From assembly GCA_902761355.1 (NCBI GenBank), contig CACWJY010000034.1, forward strand, positions 1 to 41,841: 41,841 bases of DNA, written 5' to 3'. The notes beneath the pieces are model-generated. The model ran no database searches, was not told where the DNA came from, and worked only from the letters and a program-made list of their open reading frames with translations. The DNA is from Fibrobacter succinogenes. GTDB taxonomy: Bacteria > Fibrobacterota > Fibrobacteria > Fibrobacterales > Fibrobacteraceae. The position numbers and the translations under genes are program-made. Below, in pieces: positions 17,691 to 24,597 of this stretch (position 1 is the stretch's first letter; every line of letters begins with the position of its first letter).

Positions 17691-19211
17691 ATGATCGTCA
17701 TTATCGATAACTACGACTCTTTTACTTACAACGTCTGAACCCGAGCCGCCTCATCGTGAGCCCGGGTCCGGGCCGCCCCGAAGACGCCGGCATCTCCGTC
17801 GAAGCCATCAAGCATTTTGCGGGCAAACTTCCGATTTTGGGCGTTTGCCTCGGCCACCAGGCTATCGGTTATGCCTTCGGTGCGAAGATTGTGCAGGCCA
17901 AGTTCATCAAGCACGGCATCGCCGAAGAAATCGACCTCGACGGCAAGGGCCTCTTCCGCACCATCGGCAAGAAGAATATCTTTACGCGTTACCACAGCTT
18001 GGTCGTTGACGAAGCGACGCTTTCACCGGATTTCGAAGTGACCGCCCGTGCTACCGACGGCGACATCATGGGTATTCGCCACAAGACGCTCCCGATTGAA
18101 GGTGTGCAGTTCCACCCGGAATCCATCGCCAGCGGCCGCGCCGACGAATTTTTCAAGGCATTCCTCAACTACCGTCGCGAACCGCTCGACATTCGCGGAA
18201 TCTTGAACACGCTTACCGCTGGCAAGGACCTGAGCCGCGAAACCGTCGAAATGTTCATGGAAGACCTGACCGACGGTATTATGGATGAACGCCAGATGGC
18301 CGCTATCCTTACCGCACTTTCCAGCAAGGGTCCCGTGACCGAAGAAATCGCTGGCTGCGCCAAGGTCTTGAGCAGCAAGAAGCGCAAGTTCCCGTACAGC
18401 GGTGACGAACTCACCGATATCGTGGGTACCGGTGGCGACGGTAAGGGCAGCTTCAACGTGAGCTCTCTCTCTGGCCTTATCGCTGCAAGCTGTGGCGCCA
18501 AGATTGCCAAGCACGGCAACCGCGCTGTTTCCAGCAAGTCCGGTGCCGCTGACTTCTATACCGCAGCCGGCTTCAAGCTGGACATGACTCCGGATAAAGC
18601 CGCCAGCGTTATCGACAAGACGAACTTCGTGTTCCTCATGGCTCCTGTTTACCACAGCGCCATGCGCTTTGCCGGCCCGGTTCGCGGTGCCCTCGGCGTA
18701 AAGACCATCATGAACTTGCTCGGACCTCTCACGAACCCGGCCGAAGCCAAGTATCTGATGCTCGGCGTTTACAGCAAGTCGATTCTGGAACCGTTCACCA
18801 AGGCTGCAAAGTCTAAAGTCTCTCGGAGCCAAGCGCGTGATGGTCGCTATCTCCGATGACGGTTACGATGAAATTTCTCCGTGCGTCCCGACGACCATTG
18901 CCGAAATTTTGGAAGATGGTCAGTATCGCGAATACCGCATCGACCCGAAGGACTTCGGCGTCCCGGCCGTGGATCCCGAAGACCTCGCTGGTGGTACGGG
19001 CGTGGACAATTTCAACCTCGCTCTCGACGTGCTGAACGGCAAGGGCCGCCCGGGTATCAAGTATGCCTGTGCCTTGAACGCCGGTGCAGCCCTCTACATC
19101 AGCAATAAGGCTGCTAGCATCAAGGAAGGCTTCGACAAGGCCATGAAGGCCATGGAAGACGGCTCCGTCCTCAAGAAGATCGAAGAAGTCAAGGTCGCGA
19201 CGAATAGCTAA
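17691..19211 (+). pseudogene. trpGD: Fused TrpG-TrpD gene, disrupted twice
   Basis: The intact protein would be a fusion of anthranilate synthase glutaminase (TrpG) and anthranilate phosphoribosyltransferase (TrpD). The ATG at 17691 encodes MIVIIDNYDSFTYNV, a perfect TrpG start, then TGA (17736-17738). Coding resumes in another frame at about 17735 with LNPSRLIVSPGPG, so roughly 30 residues normally present between these motifs are missing. The glutaminase keeps its nucleophile motif VCLGHQ and FHPES. The TrpD half has the PRPP motif GTGGDGKGSFN and KHGNRAVSSKSG. Near 18815 a 7-base tandem duplication (AAAGTCT twice) shifts the frame; removing one copy restores AAKSLGAKRVMVAISDDGYDE into the C-terminal part that ends at 19211. 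The protein parts are otherwise well conserved, so the damage is recent or is a sequencing/assembly error. Confidence 0.85.
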
Positions 19212-19222
19212 GTAAACAATAT

Positions 19223-19256
19223 GGGAGTTTGCCCGCTTCGGCGAGCATCTCCTTTT
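19223..19256 (+). terminator. Palindromic element, possible terminator after trpGD
   Basis: GGGAG, then TGCCCGC, loop TTCG, GCGAGCA, CTCC, then TTTT. The hairpin has one mismatch and a short internal bulge. Its right arm GCATCTCC is the same as that of the repeat at 37661-37688, so it may be a degenerate copy of that repeat acting as a terminator. A TATACT box at 19265-19270 then sits six bases before the trpCF ATG, so trpCF may have its own promoter. Confidence 0.5.
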
Positions 19257-19276
19257 CAATTTGATATACTGAAAAA

Positions 19277-20758
19277 ATGAGTGAAGATATTCTTGCGAAG
19301 ATAGTGCGGATGCGCAAAGCCGATATCGAACGGCTCGGCCTGAATTTTGACATCGAAATTCCAGAAAAGCGTCGCGTTGGTCATACGGAATTTCTCGGCA
19401 ACGCGGGTGCGATTCTCGAAGTCAAGCGAGCATCGCCTTCGAAGGGCGACATCGCCCCGGATTTGAATCCGGTGGAACTTGCAACGACTTATGCCGAGGC
19501 GCATGCGCAGGCGGTGTCGGTGCTGACCGAGATGAACTACTTCAAGGGTTCACTCCGCGATTTGATTGCAGTGGCAGACCTGATGGAACGCCGCCGCAAG
19601 CAGGGCCTGCATACTTGTGCTGTACTCCGCAAGGATTTCTTGCTGTATGAAGATGAAATCGATGTTGCGTACCGTTGCGGTGCCGATGCGGTGCTCTTGA
19701 TTGCGCGCATCCTGGATGACGAGCAACTCGTGAAGATGGCGAAACGTGCGCAGTCCTTTGATATGCAGGCATTCGTTGAAGTCCGCGAAGTCGATGACTT
19801 GCGCAAGCTGAAGGTCGTGACCGAAGCTCTTGGCGAATCTGCGACCAAGACCATTGTCGCGGGCGTGAATTCTCGCGATTTGGCGACCTTCCATACGGAC
19901 CCACTCGTGCCGGCGTCGGTGCGTAGTAAACTTCCGGCGAAGGCCGTTTTTGAATCTGGAATTTTATGCCCGGCCGATGCGACTTATGCCCGTAATCTCG
20001 GATTCACGGGTATCCTGGTGGGTGAGGCTGTTGCCAAGAATCCGCCGTTAGCCAAAGAAGTGGTCGGTGCGTTTGAATCGGACTCCGAAAATGCCCGTGG
20101 CAAGTTCTGGAAAAAGTTTGCTGAGCGTAAGGTTGCCCCAAAAGTGGGCCCGCTTGTTAAAATCTGCGGCATTACCCGCGAAGAAGACGGTCTATTGGCT
20201 GCTGAACTCGGTGCCGATATGCTCGGCTTTGTATTCAGCACCACCAAGCGACTGACTACTGAAGAATTCGTGCGCAACTTTGCCGAAAAAATCGGCTCGA
20301 ACCGTCCGATTCTCGTTGGTGTCATCACCGATCCCAATTCCCCCGAAGGTAAAACAGCCATCAAGCTTGCCCGCGAAGGTGTGCTTGATGCAATCCAGCT
20401 TCATGGAGTTGACCCGAAAAACGCAGACTATGCTTATTACTGCGCGGCTCGCGTTGGTGAAGAATCGGATTTCGACAAGGTTTCTGCTCTTCGCAAGAAC
20501 GGTGAACCCCGCGTTCTCTTGGATGCAAAAGTCGAAGGAATTCCTGGTGGAACGGGCAAGACGATTCCCGAAAGCTTGCTTCGCGAAAAAGCGGGGGATA
20601 TCCCTCTTTGGCTTGCAGGCGGCATCACGCCCGAAAACGTGGGTAAAATCGTGGCCAAATTCCACCCGGAACTCGTCGATGTCTCCAGTGGCGTCGAAGA
20701 TGGCCCTGGCATCAAGAATCCCGAAAAGCTTAAGGCGTTGTTTGCGGCTCTTTCGTAA
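19277..20758 (+). CDS. trpCF: Bifunctional indole-3-glycerol phosphate synthase / phosphoribosylanthranilate isomerase
   Basis: A 493-residue fusion of two TIM barrels catalysing consecutive steps of tryptophan synthesis. The N-terminal part (about 1-260) is TrpC: EVKRASPSKG, AVLRKDF, VNSRDL and ESGI. The C-terminal part (about 285-493) is TrpF: VKICGITREED, GFVFSTTKR, IQLHG, LLDAKVEGIPGGTGKT, LAGGITPENV and DVSSGVEDGPGIK. The fused order TrpC-TrpF is as in E. coli. The frame is intact throughout, unlike its neighbours on both sides. A 65-base gap with a hairpin separates it from trpGD, and there is no Shine-Dalgarno before the ATG. Confidence 0.96.
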   Translation: MSEDILAKIVRMRKADIERLGLNFDIEIPEKRRVGHTEFLGNAGAILEVKRASPSKGDIAPDLNPVELATTYAEAHAQAVSVLTEMNYFKGSLRDLIAVADLMERRRKQGLHTCAVLRKDFLLYEDEIDVAYRCGADAVLLIARILDDEQLVKMAKRAQSFDMQAFVEVREVDDLRKLKVVTEALGESATKTIVAGVNSRDLATFHTDPLVPASVRSKLPAKAVFESGILCPADATYARNLGFTGILVGEAVAKNPPLAKEVVGAFESDSENARGKFWKKFAERKVAPKVGPLVKICGITREEDGLLAAELGADMLGFVFSTTKRLTTEEFVRNFAEKIGSNRPILVGVITDPNSPEGKTAIKLAREGVLDAIQLHGVDPKNADYAYYCAARVGEESDFDKVSALRKNGEPRVLLDAKVEGIPGGTGKTIPESLLREKAGDIPLWLAGGITPENVGKIVAKFHPELVDVSSGVEDGPGIKNPEKLKALFAALS

Positions 20759-20837
20759 AATGTCCCGAATGGTCAAATTTGGTCCGTTTTGTATAAATTA
20801 TGAAAGAAATTTTTACAAAAAATATTGCTCTAACCTA

Positions 20838-20866
20838 TTGACAGACAATGATTTAGTATGTATATT
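20838..20866 (+). promoter_or_regulatory. Strong sigma-70 promoter before the third leader
   Basis: TTGACA (20838-20843), exactly 17 bases, TATATT (20861-20866). Transcription would start near 20873, six bases before the small ORF at 20879. Confidence 0.8.
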
Positions 20867-20878
20867 GAAAGCATAAAG

Positions 20879-20944
20879 ATGAAATTGGCAATCCGCTTTG
20901 ACGCTAGCGCCGCTATCGACGAGGTTCTCAAAGAAGGGATTTAG
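20879..20944 (+). CDS. Leader-like small ORF without Trp codons
   Basis: A 21-residue ORF, MKLAIRFDASAA then IDEVLKEGI, TAG stop. Its first third matches the trpB leader peptide (both contain AIRF after a Met-Lys start, and the DNA shares AAGATGAA and GCAATCCG), but the Trp run is absent. Downstream it shares the 16-base block ATTTCATCAAGTGTTT with the trpB leader. The GATGAAATTGGCAA segment at 20878-20891 pairs with TTGCCATTTCATC at 20947-20959 (one bulge). It is probably a homologous leader whose sensing codons were lost or replaced. Whether it is translated is inferred. Confidence 0.55.
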   Translation: MKLAIRFDASAAIDEVLKEGI

Positions 20945-20972
20945 GTTTGCCATTTCATCAAGTGTTTAACGG

Positions 20973-21006
20973 AAGACTCTCGCTGATCGGGAGTCTTTCT
21001 TATATT
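20973..21006 (+). terminator. Terminator of the third leader
   Basis: AAGACTCTCG (20973-20982), loop CTGAT, CGGGAGTCTT (20988-20997); ten pairs with one G-U, followed by TCTTATATTTA. The T tract is interrupted, so termination may be partial. CGAGGTTCT within the small ORF could pair with AGACTCTCG (20974-20982) as an antiterminator, with one mismatch. Confidence 0.65.
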
Positions 21007-21012
21007 TATGGC

Positions 21013-22183
21013 ATGAAAGATAAATTTTTGTCGAATTTGTTTTTGGGGGTGGCGATGGGAACCCTGATATGTGCTTGTGGAGATGATTCTTCTACTGGGC
21101 AGAATGCGAGTTGTAAGAGTGATTTTGAATTTAAAGAAAGTATCGCGGCTATGGATTGGGGGGATGATACGACGTATGTGTTCGGGCACAAGACTCCTGA
21201 TGTGGGATGCGGTGACGTCGTCCTTGGCTTATGCGGCGTTGATGCGTGCCATGGGGCACAATGCAGTTGCGAAGGTTTCGAGTCCTATTAATCGAGAGAC
21301 AGAGTTCGTTGCGAAACAGTTGGGATTTGAATTGCCAGATGAAATGGTGTCGGTGAAGCCTGGTACTAGGCTCATTTTGACCGACCATGCTGAGTACGTA
21401 CAGTCTGTTGACGGGGCGCATGAGGCGAAAATTCTGCAGATTATCGATCACCATACGCCGGGGGATATTGATGCGGATTCTTCTGCTTATGTGCGGCGAG
21501 AACTTTGGGGCTCTACTTGTACGCTGATAAAGTATCTTTATCAGGAGGCTGATGTAAAGTTGGACGATGAGGTTGCTAAAATCTTGCTCGCAGGGATTCT
21601 CTCTGATACGCGGAACTTGACCAAGGTAAATACGACCCGTGCGGATAGCGTTGTGCTCGGTGAGTTGATGAGTCAGCTTAAGATGTCCTCGGATAGTGTG
21701 CGGAGTCTTTTTAGGGGAATGTCTGACGCTTCACACGATATGAGCGGGATGACCGACAAGGAAATTTTCCTGGCGGATTATAAGGATTATACTATCGGCG
21801 GCTTTGATTTGGGTATCGCGAGTGAAAATTGGTATGACGATTCGACCAAGGATGAATTTTTTGAACGGATGTTTGCGGTCATGCCGGAAATTGCCAAGGA
21901 AAAGGACCGTGATATTCTGTTGTCCAAGGTGGACTTGCATACGCTAAATCCGGATCCGGCGGCTTCGGAAGATAGCCTGTATTTGAATGCCGGTACCTAT
22001 ATTTTGTACTATGGGGTAGGCGATTATGCTGAAAAGGCGAAGAAAATCGCCGAAAGCGCATTCGGGGAATCCGTGAAAGACGGAATTTGCTATTCTGCGG
22101 AAACGTTGAGCCGCAAGACGCACGTAGTACCCATGGTTACGGATGCAATAGAAAAAAATTCAGCTCAACCCCTTGCCAAATAG
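21013..22183 (+). pseudogene. Lipoprotein-type DHH phosphatase (Mn-dependent pyrophosphatase family), frameshifted
   Basis: Starts MKDKFLSNLFLGVAMGTLIC and continues ACGDDSSTGQ, a lipoprotein-like signal, then a 30-residue linker and TTYVFGHKTPDV. Here one extra G in GTGGGATGCG (about 21200-21209) breaks the frame; without it the protein reads on as DAVTSSLAYAALMRAMG. The rest is the class C inorganic pyrophosphatase fold: LILTDHAEY, IIDHHTPGDIDAD (DHH motif), GSTCTLIKYLY, GILSDTRNLTK, and a DHHA2-like C-terminal domain. Normal enzymes of this family are cytoplasmic, so a lipidated, exported form is unusual. It lies between trpCF and trpBA with its own leader. The extra G may be a sequencing error. 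Confidence 0.75.
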
Positions 22184-22201
22184 AATTAGACTTCCTAAAT
22201 T
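22173..22201 (+). promoter_or_regulatory. Sigma-70 promoter of the trpB leader
   Basis: TTGCCA (22173-22178), 17 bases, TAAATT (22196-22201). It overlaps the end of the phosphatase gene. The predicted transcription start is at or beside the leader ATG at 22209. CCCCTTGCCA is shared with the trpE leader promoter. Confidence 0.75.
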
Positions 22202-22208
22202 GGTGCAC

Positions 22209-22265
22209 ATGAAGATGAATTCAGCAATCCGTTTCAACCGCTGGTGGTGGGGCTCTACGAAATAG
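22209..22265 (+). CDS. Second trp leader peptide with three Trp codons
   Basis: An 18-residue ORF, MKMNSAIRFNRWWWGSTK, ending in TAG. Three Trp codons in a row lie against a hairpin GGGCTCTA, loop CGAAA, TAGAGTCC (one G-U) that spans the stop codon. The ORF begins at or next to the predicted 5' end of the RNA. This marks an independent tryptophan-sensing attenuator for trpBA. Confidence 0.9.
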   Translation: MKMNSAIRFNRWWWGSTK

Positions 22266-22314
22266 AGTCCGTTTTGCTGATTTCATCAAGTGTTTGTAAA
22301 AGGCTTTCGGACTC
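22214..22314 (+). promoter_or_regulatory. trpBA attenuator: long-range helix and antiterminator
   Basis: GATGAATTCAGCAA (22214-22227) pairs with TTGCTGATTTCATC (22274-22287), 13 of 14 positions. GAGTCCG (22265-22271) pairs perfectly with CGGACTC (22308-22314), competing with the terminator stem. The layout is the same as before trpE. Confidence 0.75.
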
Positions 22315-22334
22315 ACCGAAGGCCTTTATTTTTT
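22299..22334 (+). terminator. Attenuator terminator before trpB
   Basis: AAAGGCTTTCGG (22299-22310), loop ACTCA, CCGAAGGCCTTT (22316-22327), then ATTTTTT. Twelve pairs with one G-U. It ends 34 bases before the trpB ATG. Confidence 0.92.
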
Positions 22335-22367
22335 GCCTTGAATTTAAACCTAAACCCAGAACCTACT

Positions 22368-23639
22368 ATGATTACTTCTAATAACGGTTTCTTTGACAAG
22401 TTCGGCGGCAAGTACGTTGCCGAAATCATCCGCCGCCCGCTCGACGACCTCGAAGCGGCATTCAACAAGTACATCCACGATCCGGAATTCCTCGAAGAGC
22501 TCCGTATCATCCAGCGCGACTACATTGGCCGCGAAACTCCGCTGTACTTCGCTCCGACAGCAACCAAGCTTTTAGGCGGTGCGCAGATTTACATCAAGCT
22601 CGAAGGTCTCGCCAACACGGGTGCCCACAAGATCAACAACGCTATCGGTCAGTGCCTTTTGGCCAAGAAGATGGGCAAGACCCGCATCATCGCCGAAACG
22701 GGTGCCGGTCAGCACGGCCTCGCCACTGCTGCCGCTTGCGCTAAGCTCGGCCTCGAATGTGTGGTGTACATGGGCGAGGTGGATGTCCGTCGCCAGCAGC
22801 CGAATGTGGCGACTATGGAAATGTACGGTGCCAAGGTCGTGCCGGTCACGAGTGGTGCCCGCACCCTGAAGGATGCCGTGAACGAAGCCATGCGCGACTG
22901 GGCTACAAATTTCAAGAACACCCACTATGTGCTGGGTTCTGCTCTCGGTCCGGCTCCGTTCCCGGATATCGTTCGTACCTTCCAGTCGGTTATCGGTGAA
23001 GAAGTCAAGCGCCAGGCCGCAGAACGCAACATCGACATCGCGGCCGTTGTCGCCTGCGTGGGTGGCGGTAGCAATTCCATCGGCGTGTTCACCCCGTTTA
23101 TCGAAGACAAGAATGTGCGTCTGATCGGTGCCGAAGCCGGTGGCATCGGCCCGAACAAGGGTGAAAACGCTGCCCGCATGACGGGTAACGCTAGCCGCGA
23201 AGGCATTCTGCAGGGTTACAAGAGCCGCTTCCTGATTGATGAAGACGGTCAGTCGCTGCCGACCCGTTCCATCTCGGCAGGCCTTGACTACATGGGAATC
23301 GGCCCGCAGCTCGCTGCCCTCGGCGAATCTGGCCGCGTGGAATTCACGGCAATCCTCGACAAAGAAGCTCTTGAAGCGGTGAAGTTCTTTGCCCGCAACG
23401 AAGGCATTCTCTTTGCTCTCGAAAGCGCTCACGCCGGTGCAGCCGCCATGAAGATTGCGAAGGAACTTCCGAAAAACAAGGCGCTCATCATCAACATGAG
23501 TGGCCGCGGCGATAAGGACATCTTTATCACGAGCCCGGTGTTCCGCCCTGAGAAGTGGAAGGAATTCCTGAAGGCCGAACTTGTTCGCCTCGACAACAAC
23601 GAAGACATCCACGACGCCGAAATTATGACAAGGAAGTAA
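22368..23639 (+). CDS. trpB: Tryptophan synthase beta subunit
   Basis: Condenses indole with serine to tryptophan, using PLP, in complex with TrpA. It has 423 residues, typical of the TrpB1 form. The start at 22368 gives MITSNNGFFDKFGGKYV, the usual N-terminus; an upstream in-frame start at 22290 would lie inside the attenuator and is rejected. The PLP lysine is Lys88 (GAHKINNA), the phosphate loop is CVGGGSNSIG, and the conserved segments ETGAGQHGLATA, SALGPAPFP and SGRGDKD are present. trpA follows after 5 bases. Its expression should follow the three-Trp leader upstream. Confidence 0.97.
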   Translation: MITSNNGFFDKFGGKYVAEIIRRPLDDLEAAFNKYIHDPEFLEELRIIQRDYIGRETPLYFAPTATKLLGGAQIYIKLEGLANTGAHKINNAIGQCLLAKKMGKTRIIAETGAGQHGLATAAACAKLGLECVVYMGEVDVRRQQPNVATMEMYGAKVVPVTSGARTLKDAVNEAMRDWATNFKNTHYVLGSALGPAPFPDIVRTFQSVIGEEVKRQAAERNIDIAAVVACVGGGSNSIGVFTPFIEDKNVRLIGAEAGGIGPNKGENAARMTGNASREGILQGYKSRFLIDEDGQSLPTRSISAGLDYMGIGPQLAALGESGRVEFTAILDKEALEAVKFFARNEGILFALESAHAGAAAMKIAKELPKNKALIINMSGRGDKDIFITSPVFRPEKWKEFLKAELVRLDNNEDIHDAEIMTRK

Positions 23640-23644
23640 TCACC

Positions 23645-24397
23645 ATGAATTTAATGTCTCATCTTATTGCGGGTTTTCCTGACGCAGAAACTTCTATTGC
23701 TATCGCCGACGCCCTTGTGAAGGGAGGCGCGAACATCCTTGAAATCCAGCTTGCTTTTAGCGATCCGAGTGCCGACGGTCCGGCCATTCAGACGGCATCG
23801 ACCATCGCTCTCGATAAGGGTTACTCCACCAAGCAGGGGCTTGAAATCGTGAAGAAGATTCACGAACGTCACCCCGAAACGCCTATCTACATTATGACCT
23901 ACGGTTCGCTCGCTTTTACGCCGGGTGTCGAAAACTTTGTCAAGATGTGCAAGGATGCGGGCGTGTCCGCTTGCATCATTCCGGACTTGCCCTTCGACGG
24001 TGACGAAGGCCTGACTGAAGCCTGCAAGAAGCATGGCCTTGAGAACATCCCGGTAGCGGCACCTAGCATGACCAAGGAACGCCTTGAGACCATGGCCTCC
24101 AAGGGATTCAAGTACATCTACGCTGCACTTCGCGCAGGTACGACCGGTAGCGAAACGACGATTGATCAGGCAACGCTCGACTTTATTGACACCGTCGGTA
24201 AGGGTGGCGCCAAGGTGCTCGGCGGTTTCGGTATTCGTAACGGCGAACAGTCCAAAGTGCTCTGCAAGCATGTGTACGCCGTGGTCGCGGGCTCCGTGTT
24301 TGTGAACATAGTGCTGAACAACGAAAACTCTGCTGAAGGACGCAAAAAAGCCCTTGCCGAAATCGAAGCGAAAGCTAAGGAACTTACGGGCGCATGA
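23645..24397 (+). CDS. trpA: Tryptophan synthase alpha subunit
   Basis: Cleaves indole-3-glycerol phosphate to indole and glyceraldehyde 3-phosphate. The start at 23645, with AAGGAAGT upstream, gives 250 residues, about 16-18 shorter at the N-terminus than the E. coli protein. Catalytic Glu33 and Asp44 are both present, at the correct spacing (LEIQLAFSDPSADGP; E. coli Glu49 and Asp60). The phosphate-binding AGTTGSET-type loop and GGFGIRN follow. LEIQLAFSDP is a variation on the usual LELGIPFSDP. A longer upstream start would overlap trpB by about 85 bases and has no support. Confidence 0.95.
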   Translation: MNLMSHLIAGFPDAETSIAIADALVKGGANILEIQLAFSDPSADGPAIQTASTIALDKGYSTKQGLEIVKKIHERHPETPIYIMTYGSLAFTPGVENFVKMCKDAGVSACIIPDLPFDGDEGLTEACKKHGLENIPVAAPSMTKERLETMASKGFKYIYAALRAGTTGSETTIDQATLDFIDTVGKGGAKVLGGFGIRNGEQSKVLCKHVYAVVAGSVFVNIVLNNENSAEGRKKALAEIEAKAKELTGA

Positions 24398-24434
24398 TTT
24401 GCGAACAAGCAAATCTTGTTTGAGCAAAAATGCA

Positions 24435-24463
24435 AAAGGAACCAACAACTCGTTGGTTCCTTT
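24435..24463 (+). terminator. Terminator of the trp cluster
   Basis: AAAGGAACCAAC (24435-24446), loop AACTC, GTTGGTTCCTTT (24452-24463): twelve perfect pairs, then TTTAATAG. It lies 37 bases after trpA. Confidence 0.85.
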
Positions 24464-24486
24464 AATAGTTTGAAGTGACTTATATG

Positions 24487-24597
24487 TAGCCAGCCCGGTC
24501 TGTTGTGAGCAACAAAGCCCCCGGGTGTGAACCGGGGGCGGTTGCGAGAGGGCTGGCCAATAGTAAGAACAAACTTGTTTTAGCCAGCCCGGTCTTT
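24487..24597. other. Branched structured element with alternative stems
   Basis: GCCAGCCC occurs at 24489-24496 and again at 24583-24590 (each within TAGCCAGCCCGGTCT). GGGCTGGC at 24550-24557 can pair with either copy. If it pairs with the first copy, it closes a branched structure with GTTG-TGAG-CAAC (24502-24513) and a perfect 8-pair stem GCCCCCGG, loop GTGTGAA, CCGGGGGC (24517-24539). If it pairs with the second, it forms a hairpin followed by GGTCTTTTATT. It lies between the convergent ends of trpA and the metallochaperone gene. It could be a processing or termination element or a small RNA; I cannot assign it to a known RNA family. It is not a tRNA. Confidence 0.55.

Noticed and set aside
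16235..17701. Leftward open frame of 488 codons opposite trpE
   Set aside because: Antisense to the whole of TrpE, no motifs, and the trpE reading is supported by conserved residues.
18815..18836. Programmed ribosomal frameshift in trpGD
   Set aside because: The change is an exact 7-base tandem duplication with no slippery heptamer or downstream pseudoknot evident, and the same gene has a separate deletion.
22290..22367. Upstream start for trpB
   Set aside because: It would begin inside the attenuator terminator; the ATG at 22368 gives the conserved TrpB N-terminus.
23555..23644. Upstream start for trpA
   Set aside because: It would overlap trpB by about 85 bases; the ATG at 23645 has a ribosome binding site and fits the family.
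24488..24558. tRNA-like cloverleaf
   Set aside because: The arms and loops do not fit: no proper D arm, anticodon loop or T-loop consensus at the right distances.
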